From Actinomycetota bacterium (GTDB lineage: Bacteria > Actinomycetota > Thermoleophilia > Gaiellales > Gaiellaceae), in the NCBI GenBank assembly GCA_003161615.1, contig PMOB01000026.1, positions 31,548-95,547 of the forward strand: a stretch of 64,000 nt of DNA, in the 5' to 3' direction. Shown here piece by piece: positions 28,031 to 36,005 of the stretch. Positions within the stretch are counted from its first letter, which is position 1. The number at the start of each line of letters is the position of its first letter. The notes under the pieces are model-generated. The model did no database searches. It saw only the letters and a list, made by a program, of their open reading frames with translations, and had not been told where the DNA came from. The position numbers were made by a program, and so were the translations under genes.

Positions 28031-28720
28031 TTGAGGCCCAGACGCCGGCCGTTCGATCAGGTCCGCCCGTCGCCACGCGACACGACGCGCATCAACGACG
28101 CGATCAGGTCGTCGCGCGTGCGGCTGATCGACGACGACGGTGCTCAGCTCGGTATCAAGACCACGGACGAGGCGCGGGAGTACGCCTACGGCAAGAACCT
28201 CGACCTAGTCGAGGTCGCCGCCCAGGCCGATCCTCCTGTCGCCAAGGTCATGGACTACGGCAAGTACAAGTACGAGCAGGAGCAAAAGGCGAAACAGGCC
28301 CGCAAGCACCAGAGCCAGATCCAGGTCAAGGAGATCAAGCTCCGGCCAAAGATCGGCATTCACGACTACAACACCAAGAAGGGGCACGTCGAGCGATTCC
28401 TCAACCAGCGCGCGAAGGTGAAGGTCACGATCATGTTCCGGGGTCGCGAGACGACCCATCCGGAACGGGGCCGCGACCTGCTCCTCCGGCTCGCCGACGA
28501 ACTCAAGGAGATCGGGCAGATCGAGTCCCAGCCTCTCCTTGACGGACGCAACATGGTGATGCTGCTGGGCCCGACAAAGAACGCAGGAGTGAAACGAGAT
28601 GCCGAAGACGAAAACACGCAGCGCAGCGAAGAAGCGCTTCAAGGTAACGGGGACGGGCAAGCTCCTGCGCCGGCCGGCGATGCGCAGCCACAACCTGGAG
28701 AAGAAGTCGTCGAAGCGTAA
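28031..28720 (+). CDS. infC: Translation initiation factor IF-3 with acidic C-terminal extension
   Basis: TTG start; [35 protein letters not shown]...[25 protein letters not shown]; 3' end overlaps rpmI by 122 nt. Confidence 0.93.
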   Translation: MRPRRRPFDQVRPSPRDTTRINDAIRSSRVRLIDDDGAQLGIKTTDEAREYAYGKNLDLVEVAAQADPPVAKVMDYGKYKYEQEQKAKQARKHQSQIQVKEIKLRPKIGIHDYNTKKGHVERFLNQRAKVKVTIMFRGRETTHPERGRDLLLRLADELKEIGQIESQPLLDGRNMVMLLGPTKNAGVKRDAEDENTQRSEEALQGNGDGQAPAPAGDAQPQPGEEVVEA

Positions 28721-28796
28721 GCGCGGCTTCCGTAAGTTCCGCGAGGCGACCGGCGCCGACCGCGCCGAGATCAAGAAGATGCTGGGGATGCGCTAG
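28599..28796 (+). CDS. rpmI: 50S ribosomal protein L35
   Basis: [46 protein letters not shown]. Confidence 0.97.
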   Translation: MPKTKTRSAAKKRFKVTGTGKLLRRPAMRSHNLEKKSSKRKRGFRKFREATGADRAEIKKMLGMR

Positions 28797-29180
28797 ATGC
28801 CGAGGGTCAAGCGTTCCGTCCACGCGCAGAAGAAGCGCCGCAAGGTCCTCGAGCAGGCGAAGGGCTATTGGGGCCGTAAGAGCACGCACTACCGCTACGC
28901 GAAGGAGCAGGTCGAGCACTCGCTCGTCTACGCCTACCGCGACCGGAAGGTGCGCAAGCGGGAGTTCCGGAAGCTCTGGATCACCCGGATCAACGCCGCC
29001 GCGCGCGCGAACGGCCTCTCCTACAACCAGTTCGTGCACGGTTGCTCGAAGGCGGGGATCGAGCTCGACCGGAAGGTGCTCGCCGACCTCGCCGTCAGCG
29101 ATCCCGTCGCGTTCGGGGCGATCGCCGAAAAGGCGAAGTCCGCGCTCGCCACAGCGGGCAGCTCCGCGCCGGCAAGCTGA
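28797..29180 (+). CDS. rplT: 50S ribosomal protein L20
   Basis: [62 protein letters not shown]. Confidence 0.98.
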   Translation: MPRVKRSVHAQKKRRKVLEQAKGYWGRKSTHYRYAKEQVEHSLVYAYRDRKVRKREFRKLWITRINAAARANGLSYNQFVHGCSKAGIELDRKVLADLAVSDPVAFGAIAEKAKSALATAGSSAPAS

Positions 29181-29851
29181 TCACCTCGCGCGACAACGAG
29201 CGGCTCAAGCTGCTCCGCAAGCTCCACGAGCGGCGCTGGCGGGACAAGCTCGGGCTGTTCGTGGTCGAAGGGGAGGATCTCGTCGAGGCCGGCCTGGCCG
29301 CCGGTCTCGAGCCTGCCGACGTGCTCGTCGCGGGCGAGGACGTCGGCGCTGCGCTGCTCGCCGAGGTCTCGTCGCTCGCGCACCCGCCGCGCGTCGTCGG
29401 CGTCTTCCGCCGCGACGACCTGCCGCGCGGCACGCGTCCGGTCACGCTCGCGCTCTGGCGCGTTGCGGATCCGGGAAACGTCGGGACGCTGTTGCGCGCC
29501 GCCGACGCATTCGGTGCCGGCGTGGCGCTCTCTGACGGCTGCGCCGATCCGACCGGGCCGAAGGCACTGCGGGCATCGATGGGAGCGATCTTCCGCGTTC
29601 CGGTCGCCGGCTTTGCCGAGCCTGGCGGCCGGCGCGTCGCCCTCGTGCCGCACGGTGGCACGCCGCTGCCCGAGCTCGCGCCCGGCGGCGACGTCGTGCT
29701 CGTCCTCGGCGCAGAGCGCGACGGCCTGCCGGCCGAGGTGGCCGGGGCCTGCCAGGAGCAGGTCTCGATCCCGCAGCCCGGCGGCGGAGAGTCGCTCAAC
29801 GTCGCGATCGCAGGCGCAATCGCGCTCTACGAGCTGTCTCGCAGCAGCTGA
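29177..29851 (+). CDS. TrmH/SpoU-family RNA methyltransferase; probable CTG start overlapping rplT stop
   Basis: Conserved beginning [L/M][39 protein letters not shown] encoded from CTG 29177; SpoU motifs [38 protein letters not shown]. Confidence 0.85.
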   Translation: MITSRDNERLKLLRKLHERRWRDKLGLFVVEGEDLVEAGLAAGLEPADVLVAGEDVGAALLAEVSSLAHPPRVVGVFRRDDLPRGTRPVTLALWRVADPGNVGTLLRAADAFGAGVALSDGCADPTGPKALRASMGAIFRVPVAGFAEPGGRRVALVPHGGTPLPELAPGGDVVLVLGAERDGLPAEVAGACQEQVSIPQPGGGESLNVAIAGAIALYELSRSS

Positions 29852-29871
29852 AGCGAGGTCTTCTCAGAGGA

Positions 29872-30033
29872 ACAAAAAAAGACCGGCCCCGTTAGGGGCC
29901 GGTCCAAAGAATTCGCCGAGTCCGTTTCGCTTTCGTCCCCCTCATCCAACCGGCCTTCCGACTTAGGATTGCTCCCTTACCGTTTGACCGCTCGGTCGAG
30001 GCTTCGACCTACTCGCGTTCGGTGCTCGGCGCA
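29872..30033 (-). ncRNA. Candidate structured ncRNA; apical motif resembles the SRP (4.5S) S-domain, assignment unproven
   Basis: Minus-strand promoter-like TTGATC-N17-TAGGTT (30068..30040); rod closed by CGCCGAG (30031-30025) and CTCGGCG (29920-29914); central GGTCAAACGGTAAGGGAGCAATCC (29989-29966); 10-bp GC hairpin plus U7 at the 3' end; no convincing ORF. Confidence 0.5.
29874..29904 (-). terminator. Strong intrinsic terminator (minus strand)
   Basis: Minus strand GACCGGCCCC-TAAC-GGGGCCGGTC followed by TTTTTTT (plus-strand A7 at 29874-29880). Confidence 0.88.
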
Positions 30034-30105
30034 AGAGGAAACCTAGGGGATAGTCGACACCGGATCAAGACCCCCCGTCAACGATTTTGTCGCAATTTGC
30101 GCGGA

Positions 30106-30807
30106 TCACTTTCGCGCGGCGATCCAGACGCTGTCCTCGCCTCCGGCGAACGGGCGCCGGTCGAACCAGCCGTAGCACGCGATGACGTCGAAGCCGGCCT
30201 CGGCGAGGAGTGAGTGCCATCGCTCGGGCTCGAGCCACCAGAGCGTCATCGTCGAGGAGCCCGCCGGCCCGCGCACCGAGAGCGTCAGCGTCTGCTCCTC
30301 GAGATCCCAGTCGGCCCGCTCGTCGATTCCGGGCTCGCGCTCTATCCAGCGGCCGTGCGTCTCCTCGATGTCGGCGCGCGACGGCGTGAAGACGTCGAAG
30401 ACGAGCCGCCCGGCCGGACGGAGCAGCTCCCGCGCGGCTCTCAGGGCTGCGAGCCGCTCCTCGTCGTCGCGCAGATGGAGATACGCCCGGAACGGGCAGG
30501 TCACGAGCGAGACGCGCTCGTCCACCGGCGGGTTGAGCAGGTCTCCGAGCCGCAGGTCGAGCCGAGCACCGATGCCGGCCTCGCGTGCGCGCTCCGCGCA
30601 GACCGCGAGCATCTCCGCCGACGAGTCGACGCCGATCACGTCGATGCCGGCCATCGCCGTCGGGATCGCGATGCGACCAGTGCCGACGCCGAGCTCGACG
30701 ACCGGGCCGCCGGCCTCGAGCGCCTCGTCGACGTAGAAGGAGATGTCCTCGATGACGCTCGCGCTCCACGGGTCGTAGAGGCGCGCGATTGCGTCGTACG
30801 CACTCAC
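30106..30807 (-). CDS. Class I SAM-dependent methyltransferase (paralog 2)
   Basis: GTG at about 30807; VSAYDAIARLYDPWSASVIEDISFYVDEALEAGGPVVELGVGTGRIAIPTAMAGIDVIGVDSSAEMLAVC. Confidence 0.88.
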   Translation of the reverse strand: MSAYDAIARLYDPWSASVIEDISFYVDEALEAGGPVVELGVGTGRIAIPTAMAGIDVIGVDSSAEMLAVCAERAREAGIGARLDLRLGDLLNPPVDERVSLVTCPFRAYLHLRDDEERLAALRAARELLRPAGRLVFDVFTPSRADIEETHGRWIEREPGIDERADWDLEEQTLTLSVRGPAGSSTMTLWWLEPERWHSLLAEAGFDVIACYGWFDRRPFAGGEDSVWIAARK

Positions 30808-31490
30808 GCCGGCTTGCGGGTGACCCAGACCATCTCGAGCGATTCGTCCGCGTACGGCTCCTGGTCGAAGCCGCCGTAGAGCGCCTCGACCTCCAGGCCC
30901 GCGACGTCGATCAGCCCTTCCCACTCGGACTTCGTCGCCCACCAGAGGCGAATGGTCGCTCCGTCGTCGCGCGTGATGTCGATGCGGTTGTCGGCGGGCG
31001 CGTAGTGGATCGTGTGGACGACGCCGTTCTGATCCTGCGTCTGGCCGTCGATCCGCGCGGCGATCGTGTGGCTGAAGACGAAGGCGTTGAACGCGAAGCG
31101 GCCGCCGGGGCGCAACGACCGCGCGACCCGCTCGAAGACCTCCCGCTTCTGTGTCCAGCCGTGGAGGTGGAGGAGCGAGCGAAACGGGACGTAGATCAGC
31201 GCCGCAGGCTCGTCGAGCTCGAGCTCGCGTACGTCGCCGAGCCGCAGTTCGAGCGGCAGGCCCGACGAGCGCTCCCGGGCGATCTCGAGCATCGCGGGAG
31301 ACGAGTCGATCCCGAGCACCGGCTTGCCGGTCTCGCGCACGACCTCGATCGCGACCCGGCCGCTGCCGACCATCAGCTCGACGATCGGCCCGTCGGCCTC
31401 GCGCGCGAGGCGGAGGTAGTGCGCCACGTCCTCGGTCATGTGCGCGGCCCACGCGTCGTAGATGGGCGCCCACGGGTCGTACTCGCTCAT
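30804..31490 (-). CDS. Class I SAM-dependent methyltransferase (paralog 1)
   Basis: ATG at about 31490; MSEYDPWAPIYDAWAAHMTEDVAHYLRLAREADGPIVELMVGSGRVAIEVVRETGKPVLGIDSSPAMLEIA. Confidence 0.88.
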   Translation of the reverse strand: MSEYDPWAPIYDAWAAHMTEDVAHYLRLAREADGPIVELMVGSGRVAIEVVRETGKPVLGIDSSPAMLEIARERSSGLPLELRLGDVRELELDEPAALIYVPFRSLLHLHGWTQKREVFERVARSLRPGGRFAFNAFVFSHTIAARIDGQTQDQNGVVHTIHYAPADNRIDITRDDGATIRLWWATKSEWEGLIDVAGLEVEALYGGFDQEPYADESLEMVWVTRKPA

Positions 31491-31519
31491 CCGGAGGATC
31501 GTATGGATACAGTCGCCGG

Positions 31520-32536
31520 GTGGAGGCCGAGGCACTTCAGAAGGAGGCGCTCGCCGCTGCAGAAGCGGCGCAAACGCTCGCGCAGCTCGACGAGGCGCGC
31601 GTCCAGTACCTCGGTCGCAGCAGCGAGTTGAAGCTGGCTCTGCGCGAGGTGCGCGACCGCGAGACGGGGATGGCGCTCAACGCCGTGCGCGAGGCGCTCG
31701 AGGCGGCGTTCGCGGCTCGGCAGTCCGAGCTCGAGCGAGCGGAGCTCTCGGCGCGGCTCACGACCGAGCGCGTCGACGTCACGCTGCCGGCCGAACTGCT
31801 CGGCGACGTGCGCGTCCGGCCGCGCGGATCGCTCCATCCGACGACGCTCATCCGCCGCGACGTCGAGGACGCGTTCATCGGGCTCGGCTACGAGATCCGC
31901 GAGGACCGGGAGATCGAGACGGTCGAGTACAACTTCGACAAGCTCGCGTTCCCGGCTTGGCATCCGGCGCGATCGTCGCGCGACACCTTCTACGTCGACG
32001 CCGACACTGTCCTGCGCACGGAGACGTCGCCGTCACAGATCCACATCCTCGAAGAGAAGCCGCCGCCGGTCTACATGGTCTCGATCGGCCGCGTCTACCG
32101 CCGTGACGCGATCACGCCGACGCGCTTCCCGATCTTCCACCAGTTCGAGGGACTTGCGATAGACCGGGGCATCACGATGGCCGACCTGAAGGGGACGCTG
32201 CTGCACGTGATGCGCGCGCTCTTCGGCGAGGAGCGCGAGGTGCGCTTCCGCACGCACTACTTCCCGTTCACCGAGCCGTCGATGGAGCCGGACGTCTCGT
32301 GCGGCGTCTGCGGCGGTAGCGGCTGCCCGACGTGCAAGTGGTCGGGCTGGATCGAGATCGGCGGCTCGGGGATGGTCGACCCGCAGGTACTTGCGAACGT
32401 GGGGCTTGATCCGGGCGAGTGGGGCGGCTTCGCCTTCGGGCTCGGGCTCGAGCGCGCGGCGCAGCTGCGCTACGACATCCCGACGATCAGGCCGTTCTGG
32501 GAGAACGACCTGCGCTTCGTGAGGCAGTTCCGATGA
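31520..32536 (+). CDS. pheS: Phenylalanyl-tRNA synthetase alpha subunit
   Basis: GTG at 31520; GSLHPTTLIRRDVEDAFIGLGYEI, TPTRFPIFHQFEGLAID, CGVCGGSGCPTCKWSGWIEIGGSGMVDPQVL, FAFGLGLERAAQLRYDI. Confidence 0.97.
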   Translation: MEAEALQKEALAAAEAAQTLAQLDEARVQYLGRSSELKLALREVRDRETGMALNAVREALEAAFAARQSELERAELSARLTTERVDVTLPAELLGDVRVRPRGSLHPTTLIRRDVEDAFIGLGYEIREDREIETVEYNFDKLAFPAWHPARSSRDTFYVDADTVLRTETSPSQIHILEEKPPPVYMVSIGRVYRRDAITPTRFPIFHQFEGLAIDRGITMADLKGTLLHVMRALFGEEREVRFRTHYFPFTEPSMEPDVSCGVCGGSGCPTCKWSGWIEIGGSGMVDPQVLANVGLDPGEWGGFAFGLGLERAAQLRYDIPTIRPFWENDLRFVRQFR

Positions 32537-34785
32537 GAGTGCCGCTCTCGTGGCTGCGCGAGTACGTGCGCGTCGAAGCGGACGCGGCGCGGATCGCGGA
32601 CGCGCTCTCGATCTCGGCCGCCGAGGTGAACACGATCGAGCGCCGCGGGCCGGCCGACACGTCGCTCTATGTCGTCGGACGCGTGCTCGGGGCCGGTAAG
32701 CATCCGAACGCCGACCGGCTCCAGCTGTGTCAGGTCGACGTCGGAGAAGGCAAGCCCGCGCAGATCGTCTGCGGCGCCTGGAACTTCTCCGCCGGCGCGA
32801 CCGTCGCCGTCGCCAAGGCGGGTGCGACGCTCCCGAACGGGCTCACGCTCGAGCGCCGCGAGCTGCGCGGTGAGATGTCGGAAGGGATGATCCTGGCCGA
32901 GGACGAGATCGAGCTCGGCGCCGATCACACCGGGATCATCGTCCTCGCCGACGGCCTCGAGCCGGGGTCGCCGCTCGCGAACGCGGTGCCGCTCGTCGAG
33001 GAGATCCTCGACATCGACCCGACCGGCAACCGCGTCGATCTCCTCTCGGTCTACGGATGTGCGCGCGAGGTCGCCGCGCTCTTCGACGGCGAGCTGCTGC
33101 CCATGCCGGGCACCGACCCTGCGCAGGATGGCGAGGAGAAGGTCGAGATCGAGATCGACGACCTCGACGGCTGCCCGCGCTACGTCGGCCGTCTCTTCCG
33201 CGACGTCACGATCGCCGAGTCGCCGCTCTGGTTGAAGGCGCGGCTGCGCGACGCGGGCGTCCGCTCGATCTCCAACGTCGTCGACGTCACGAACTACGTG
33301 ATGCTCGCCCTCGGCAACCCGCTGCACGCCTTCGACTACGACAGGCTGGAAGGCGGCCGCATCGTCGTCCGGCGCGCGAGGAAGGGAGAGGAACTGCGGA
33401 CGCTCGACGGCACGCAGCGCGCGCTCGAGAAGTCCGACCTCCTGATCGCCGACGCGAAGCGCGCGGTCGCGCTCGCGGGGATCATGGGCGGCGAGGAGAC
33501 CGAGGTCTCCGACACGACGACGGCCATCCTCCTCGAGGCAGCGAATTTCGAGCCGGTCGGGATCCTGCGGAGCTCCGAGCGGCTCGCGCTGCGCACGGAA
33601 GGGTCGAACCGTTGGGAGAAGGGCGTCGATCCTTATCTCGCCGGACCGGCGGCAACGCTCGCGACGCAGCTGCTCGTCGAGCTCGCCGGCGCGCGCTGGC
33701 CCGGCGCGGCGGACGTTCAGGGCGAGCTGCCGCAGCCGTCGGTCATTCCGCTTCGTCCCGAGCGGACGAACGAGGTGCTCGGGCTCGACGTGGCGCCCGA
33801 GCGGCAGGAGGAGATCCTCCGCCGCGTCGGCTTCGAGCGCGAGAAGGCGGGCTTCCGCGTGCCGACCTGGCGCGCGCGCGACGTGACGAGGGAGATCGAC
33901 CTCATCGAGGAGGTGGCGCGCTTCCAGCTGTCCGAGATTCCGTTCACGCTGCCGCGCCGCGAGGCGATGTTCGGCCGGCTGACGCGCTGGCAGCGGCTGC
34001 GGCGCGTCGTCGAGGACGTCCTCGTCGGCTGCGGCTGGTCGGAGGCGTACACGCCTTCGCTCGTCCCCGCCGGCCCGATCGTCCTGCCGGAGCCCATTTC
34101 CGCCGAGCTCGGAGCGATGCGCGAGACGCTCCTGCCGAGCCTCGTCGAGGCGGCGCGCGCGAACCGCGCCGTCGATGTCGAGAATGTCGCGCTGTTCGAG
34201 ATCGCGCACGCGTATCCCGAGCGTGGGCGCGAGCCCTGGCACGTCGCGGGGATCGTGGACGGCGGCTTCGCCGAGGCGAAGTGGGCCGTGGAGCAGATCT
34301 ACGCGGCGGCCGGCATCGAGCCGGCGTACGAGCGGGCGAGCGAGCCCTTCCTCCACCCGGGCAAGGCTGCGCGCACGGCCGAGGGATGGGTCGGCGAGCT
34401 CCATCCGGCCGAGCTCGAGGGCACCTGGGGCGCGTTCGAGCTCGATCTCGACGCGCTCGCCGCCGCGGCGGGGGAGACCGTGCGGTTCGAGGAGGTCAGC
34501 CCGTACCCGGAGCTGCGGCAGGACCTCGCGTTCGTCGTCGACGAGGACGCTTCGGCGGCCGAGCTTCTCGCCGCGGTTCGCGCGGCGGGCGGCGAGCTTC
34601 TCCGTGGCGTCGAGGTGTTCGACGAGTACCGCGGCGCGCAAACCGGTGAGGGGAAGCGCTCGCTCGCCTTCCGGCTCGCCTTCGGCTCCACCGAGCGGAC
34701 GCTGACCGACGAGGACGTCGCGCCGCTGCGCGCGGCGATCGCCGACGCGGTCGGCAAGCAGTTCGGCGCTGTGCTGCGCGCCTAG
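32533..34785 (+). CDS. pheT: Phenylalanyl-tRNA synthetase beta subunit
   Basis: ATG at 32533; MRVPLSWLREYV, HPNADRLQLCQVDVGEG, SNVVDVTNYVMLALGNPLHAFDYD, C-terminal anticodon-binding domain. Confidence 0.97.
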   Translation: MRVPLSWLREYVRVEADAARIADALSISAAEVNTIERRGPADTSLYVVGRVLGAGKHPNADRLQLCQVDVGEGKPAQIVCGAWNFSAGATVAVAKAGATLPNGLTLERRELRGEMSEGMILAEDEIELGADHTGIIVLADGLEPGSPLANAVPLVEEILDIDPTGNRVDLLSVYGCAREVAALFDGELLPMPGTDPAQDGEEKVEIEIDDLDGCPRYVGRLFRDVTIAESPLWLKARLRDAGVRSISNVVDVTNYVMLALGNPLHAFDYDRLEGGRIVVRRARKGEELRTLDGTQRALEKSDLLIADAKRAVALAGIMGGEETEVSDTTTAILLEAANFEPVGILRSSERLALRTEGSNRWEKGVDPYLAGPAATLATQLLVELAGARWPGAADVQGELPQPSVIPLRPERTNEVLGLDVAPERQEEILRRVGFEREKAGFRVPTWRARDVTREIDLIEEVARFQLSEIPFTLPRREAMFGRLTRWQRLRRVVEDVLVGCGWSEAYTPSLVPAGPIVLPEPISAELGAMRETLLPSLVEAARANRAVDVENVALFEIAHAYPERGREPWHVAGIVDGGFAEAKWAVEQIYAAAGIEPAYERASEPFLHPGKAARTAEGWVGELHPAELEGTWGAFELDLDALAAAAGETVRFEEVSPYPELRQDLAFVVDEDASAAELLAAVRAAGGELLRGVEVFDEYRGAQTGEGKRSLAFRLAFGSTERTLTDEDVAPLRAAIADAVGKQFGAVLRA

Positions 34786-34976
34786 CTCGCGCGGCGGCGA
34801 GCGAGCTTCAACGCGACGCGAAGCACGACGGCGGCGCCTGTTGCTACGCCGACTCCCGCGCCGACCTTCTTGCCCTTTGCAGTGGCGAGACCGAGCTCCG
34901 CGCGTAGCGATGAGACCGCGGCCTTCAACTCGCGCCGCTCGTCGGCGAGCTCCTTGCGCAGCTCCGAGTCACTCAC
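34782..34976 (-). CDS. Small membrane-anchored hypothetical protein (64 aa)
   Basis: MSDSELRKELADERRELKAAVSSLRAELG then a Gly/Ala hydrophobic segment; overlaps 34969..35340 (ATGAG). Confidence 0.55.
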   Translation of the reverse strand: MSDSELRKELADERRELKAAVSSLRAELGLATAKGKKVGAGVGVATGAAVVLRVALKLARRRAS

Positions 34977-35340
34977 CCCTGAGCATCTCCCGGGTCAGCT
35001 GTGCCTCCTTGATCGCGGCTTCCGGGACCGCTCTCGAGCCGCGCCGGAGAAGCATGATGCCCAGGAGGGCGAGCAGGATGGAGGCAAGAACAAGCCCGCC
35101 TGCAACGAGGAGCAGTGCGACCCAGATACGCACGTGCGTGGCGAGAAAGGCCGTGCCTCCTGCCAGGGCGAACGCGAGTGCGAAGAAGCTGACAACCGCG
35201 GCGACGAGCGTGAGGCCGATCCCGGCGCCGAGCGCGATCGCCTTCCGCTTCAGCTCCGTCAGGGCGAGCTGAAGCTCGAGCTGGACGAGCGAGCGCGCGT
35301 GGTCAGCGACGCGCTTCGTCGCGTCCGTCAGACCGGGCAT
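34969..35340 (-). CDS. Phage-holin-family / Holin-X-like membrane protein
   Basis: MPGLTDATKRVADHARSLVQLELQLALTELKRKAIALGAGIGLTLVAAVVSFFALAFALAGGTAFLA... Confidence 0.65.
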   Translation of the reverse strand: MPGLTDATKRVADHARSLVQLELQLALTELKRKAIALGAGIGLTLVAAVVSFFALAFALAGGTAFLATHVRIWVALLLVAGGLVLASILLALLGIMLLRRGSRAVPEAAIKEAQLTREMLRGE

Positions 35341-35981
35341 CAGGACGGGCGCCGGCCGATGCTGAAGAGGGCTCCTTGCGTGCCGATGGGATTGACGTCG
35401 CTCAAGACGCGCGTGATCTGGACGTGTCCCGCGATCGCGGCCTCGTCGAGGCGGGCTAGGCAGCGGCCGACCATTCCGGCGGAAGCGCCGTAGCCGCGCG
35501 AGTTGGCGGAGCGGAAGCGGAAGCCCGGACGTCCTGCCGACTGAATGGGGTTGAGCGGCGCGCAGAGGACAGCGCCGCGGTCGACGTCGGCGCTCGACTC
35601 GAGCTCGAGCTCGACGACGAGATCGCTCCAGTCTGCGGGGAGGACCGCGAGCGCGGCGTTCCATTCGGCCGCGAGCGTCCGCGGCGCCACGACCGCCGGC
35701 GCTTCGGCCTCGCTCGCCGAAACGAGCTCCAGCTGGCCCGCGATTCCCTCCGCGTCGATCCGGCTCAACAGCCGGCGCGCCGCCTCGGGTCCGATCCCGT
35801 GTCCGGTGCGGTTCACGGAGAAGCGGATCGTGTCGCCGGAGAAGCCCGGGCCGGCCGGCCCGAGCAGCGCAGCGGCGCGCTCGCGCGCGGCGTCCGGCTC
35901 GATCCGAAGCCTCAGTCGAACGTCGCTCCAGCTCGGATCCAAGCCGTTTTCGACCCCGTTCCACTGCTCGACGAGCCGCAC
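35340..35981 (-). CDS. Protein of unknown function with two tandem homologous ~75-aa domains
   Basis: GTG at 35981; domain 1 WSDVRLRLRIEPDAARERAAALLGPAGPGFSGDTIRFSVNRTGHGIGPEAARRLLSRIDAEGIAGQLELV aligns with domain 2 WSDLVVELELESSADVDRGAVLCAPLNPIQSAGRPGFRFRSANSRGYGASAGMVGRCLARLDEAAIAGHVQIT. Confidence 0.7.
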   Translation of the reverse strand: MRLVEQWNGVENGLDPSWSDVRLRLRIEPDAARERAAALLGPAGPGFSGDTIRFSVNRTGHGIGPEAARRLLSRIDAEGIAGQLELVSASEAEAPAVVAPRTLAAEWNAALAVLPADWSDLVVELELESSADVDRGAVLCAPLNPIQSAGRPGFRFRSANSRGYGASAGMVGRCLARLDEAAIAGHVQITRVLSDVNPIGTQGALFSIGRRPS

Positions 35982-36005
35982 GGCGCGAACCGTACACTCC
36001 GGCCC

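Noticed and set aside
27966-28034. 22-codon [25 protein letters not shown] as a real leader peptide
   Set aside because: Its ATG sits in the loop of the terminator hairpin with no Shine-Dalgarno. Only the distal micro-ORF after AGGAGG is worth considering, and it is kept as part of the infC leader finding.
29042-29176. Longer N-terminus for the rRNA methyltransferase starting at TTG 29042
   Set aside because: Adds an Arg-rich, out-of-frame shadow of rplT; the family-like start begins at 29177.
32470-34641. 723-aa minus-strand ORF opposite pheT
   Set aside because: Antisense artefact of high GC; pheT is unambiguous on the plus strand.
34969-35340. Holin-family protein as evidence of a prophage
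   Set aside because: Isolated Holin-X-like membrane protein between housekeeping genes; no other phage genes nearby.
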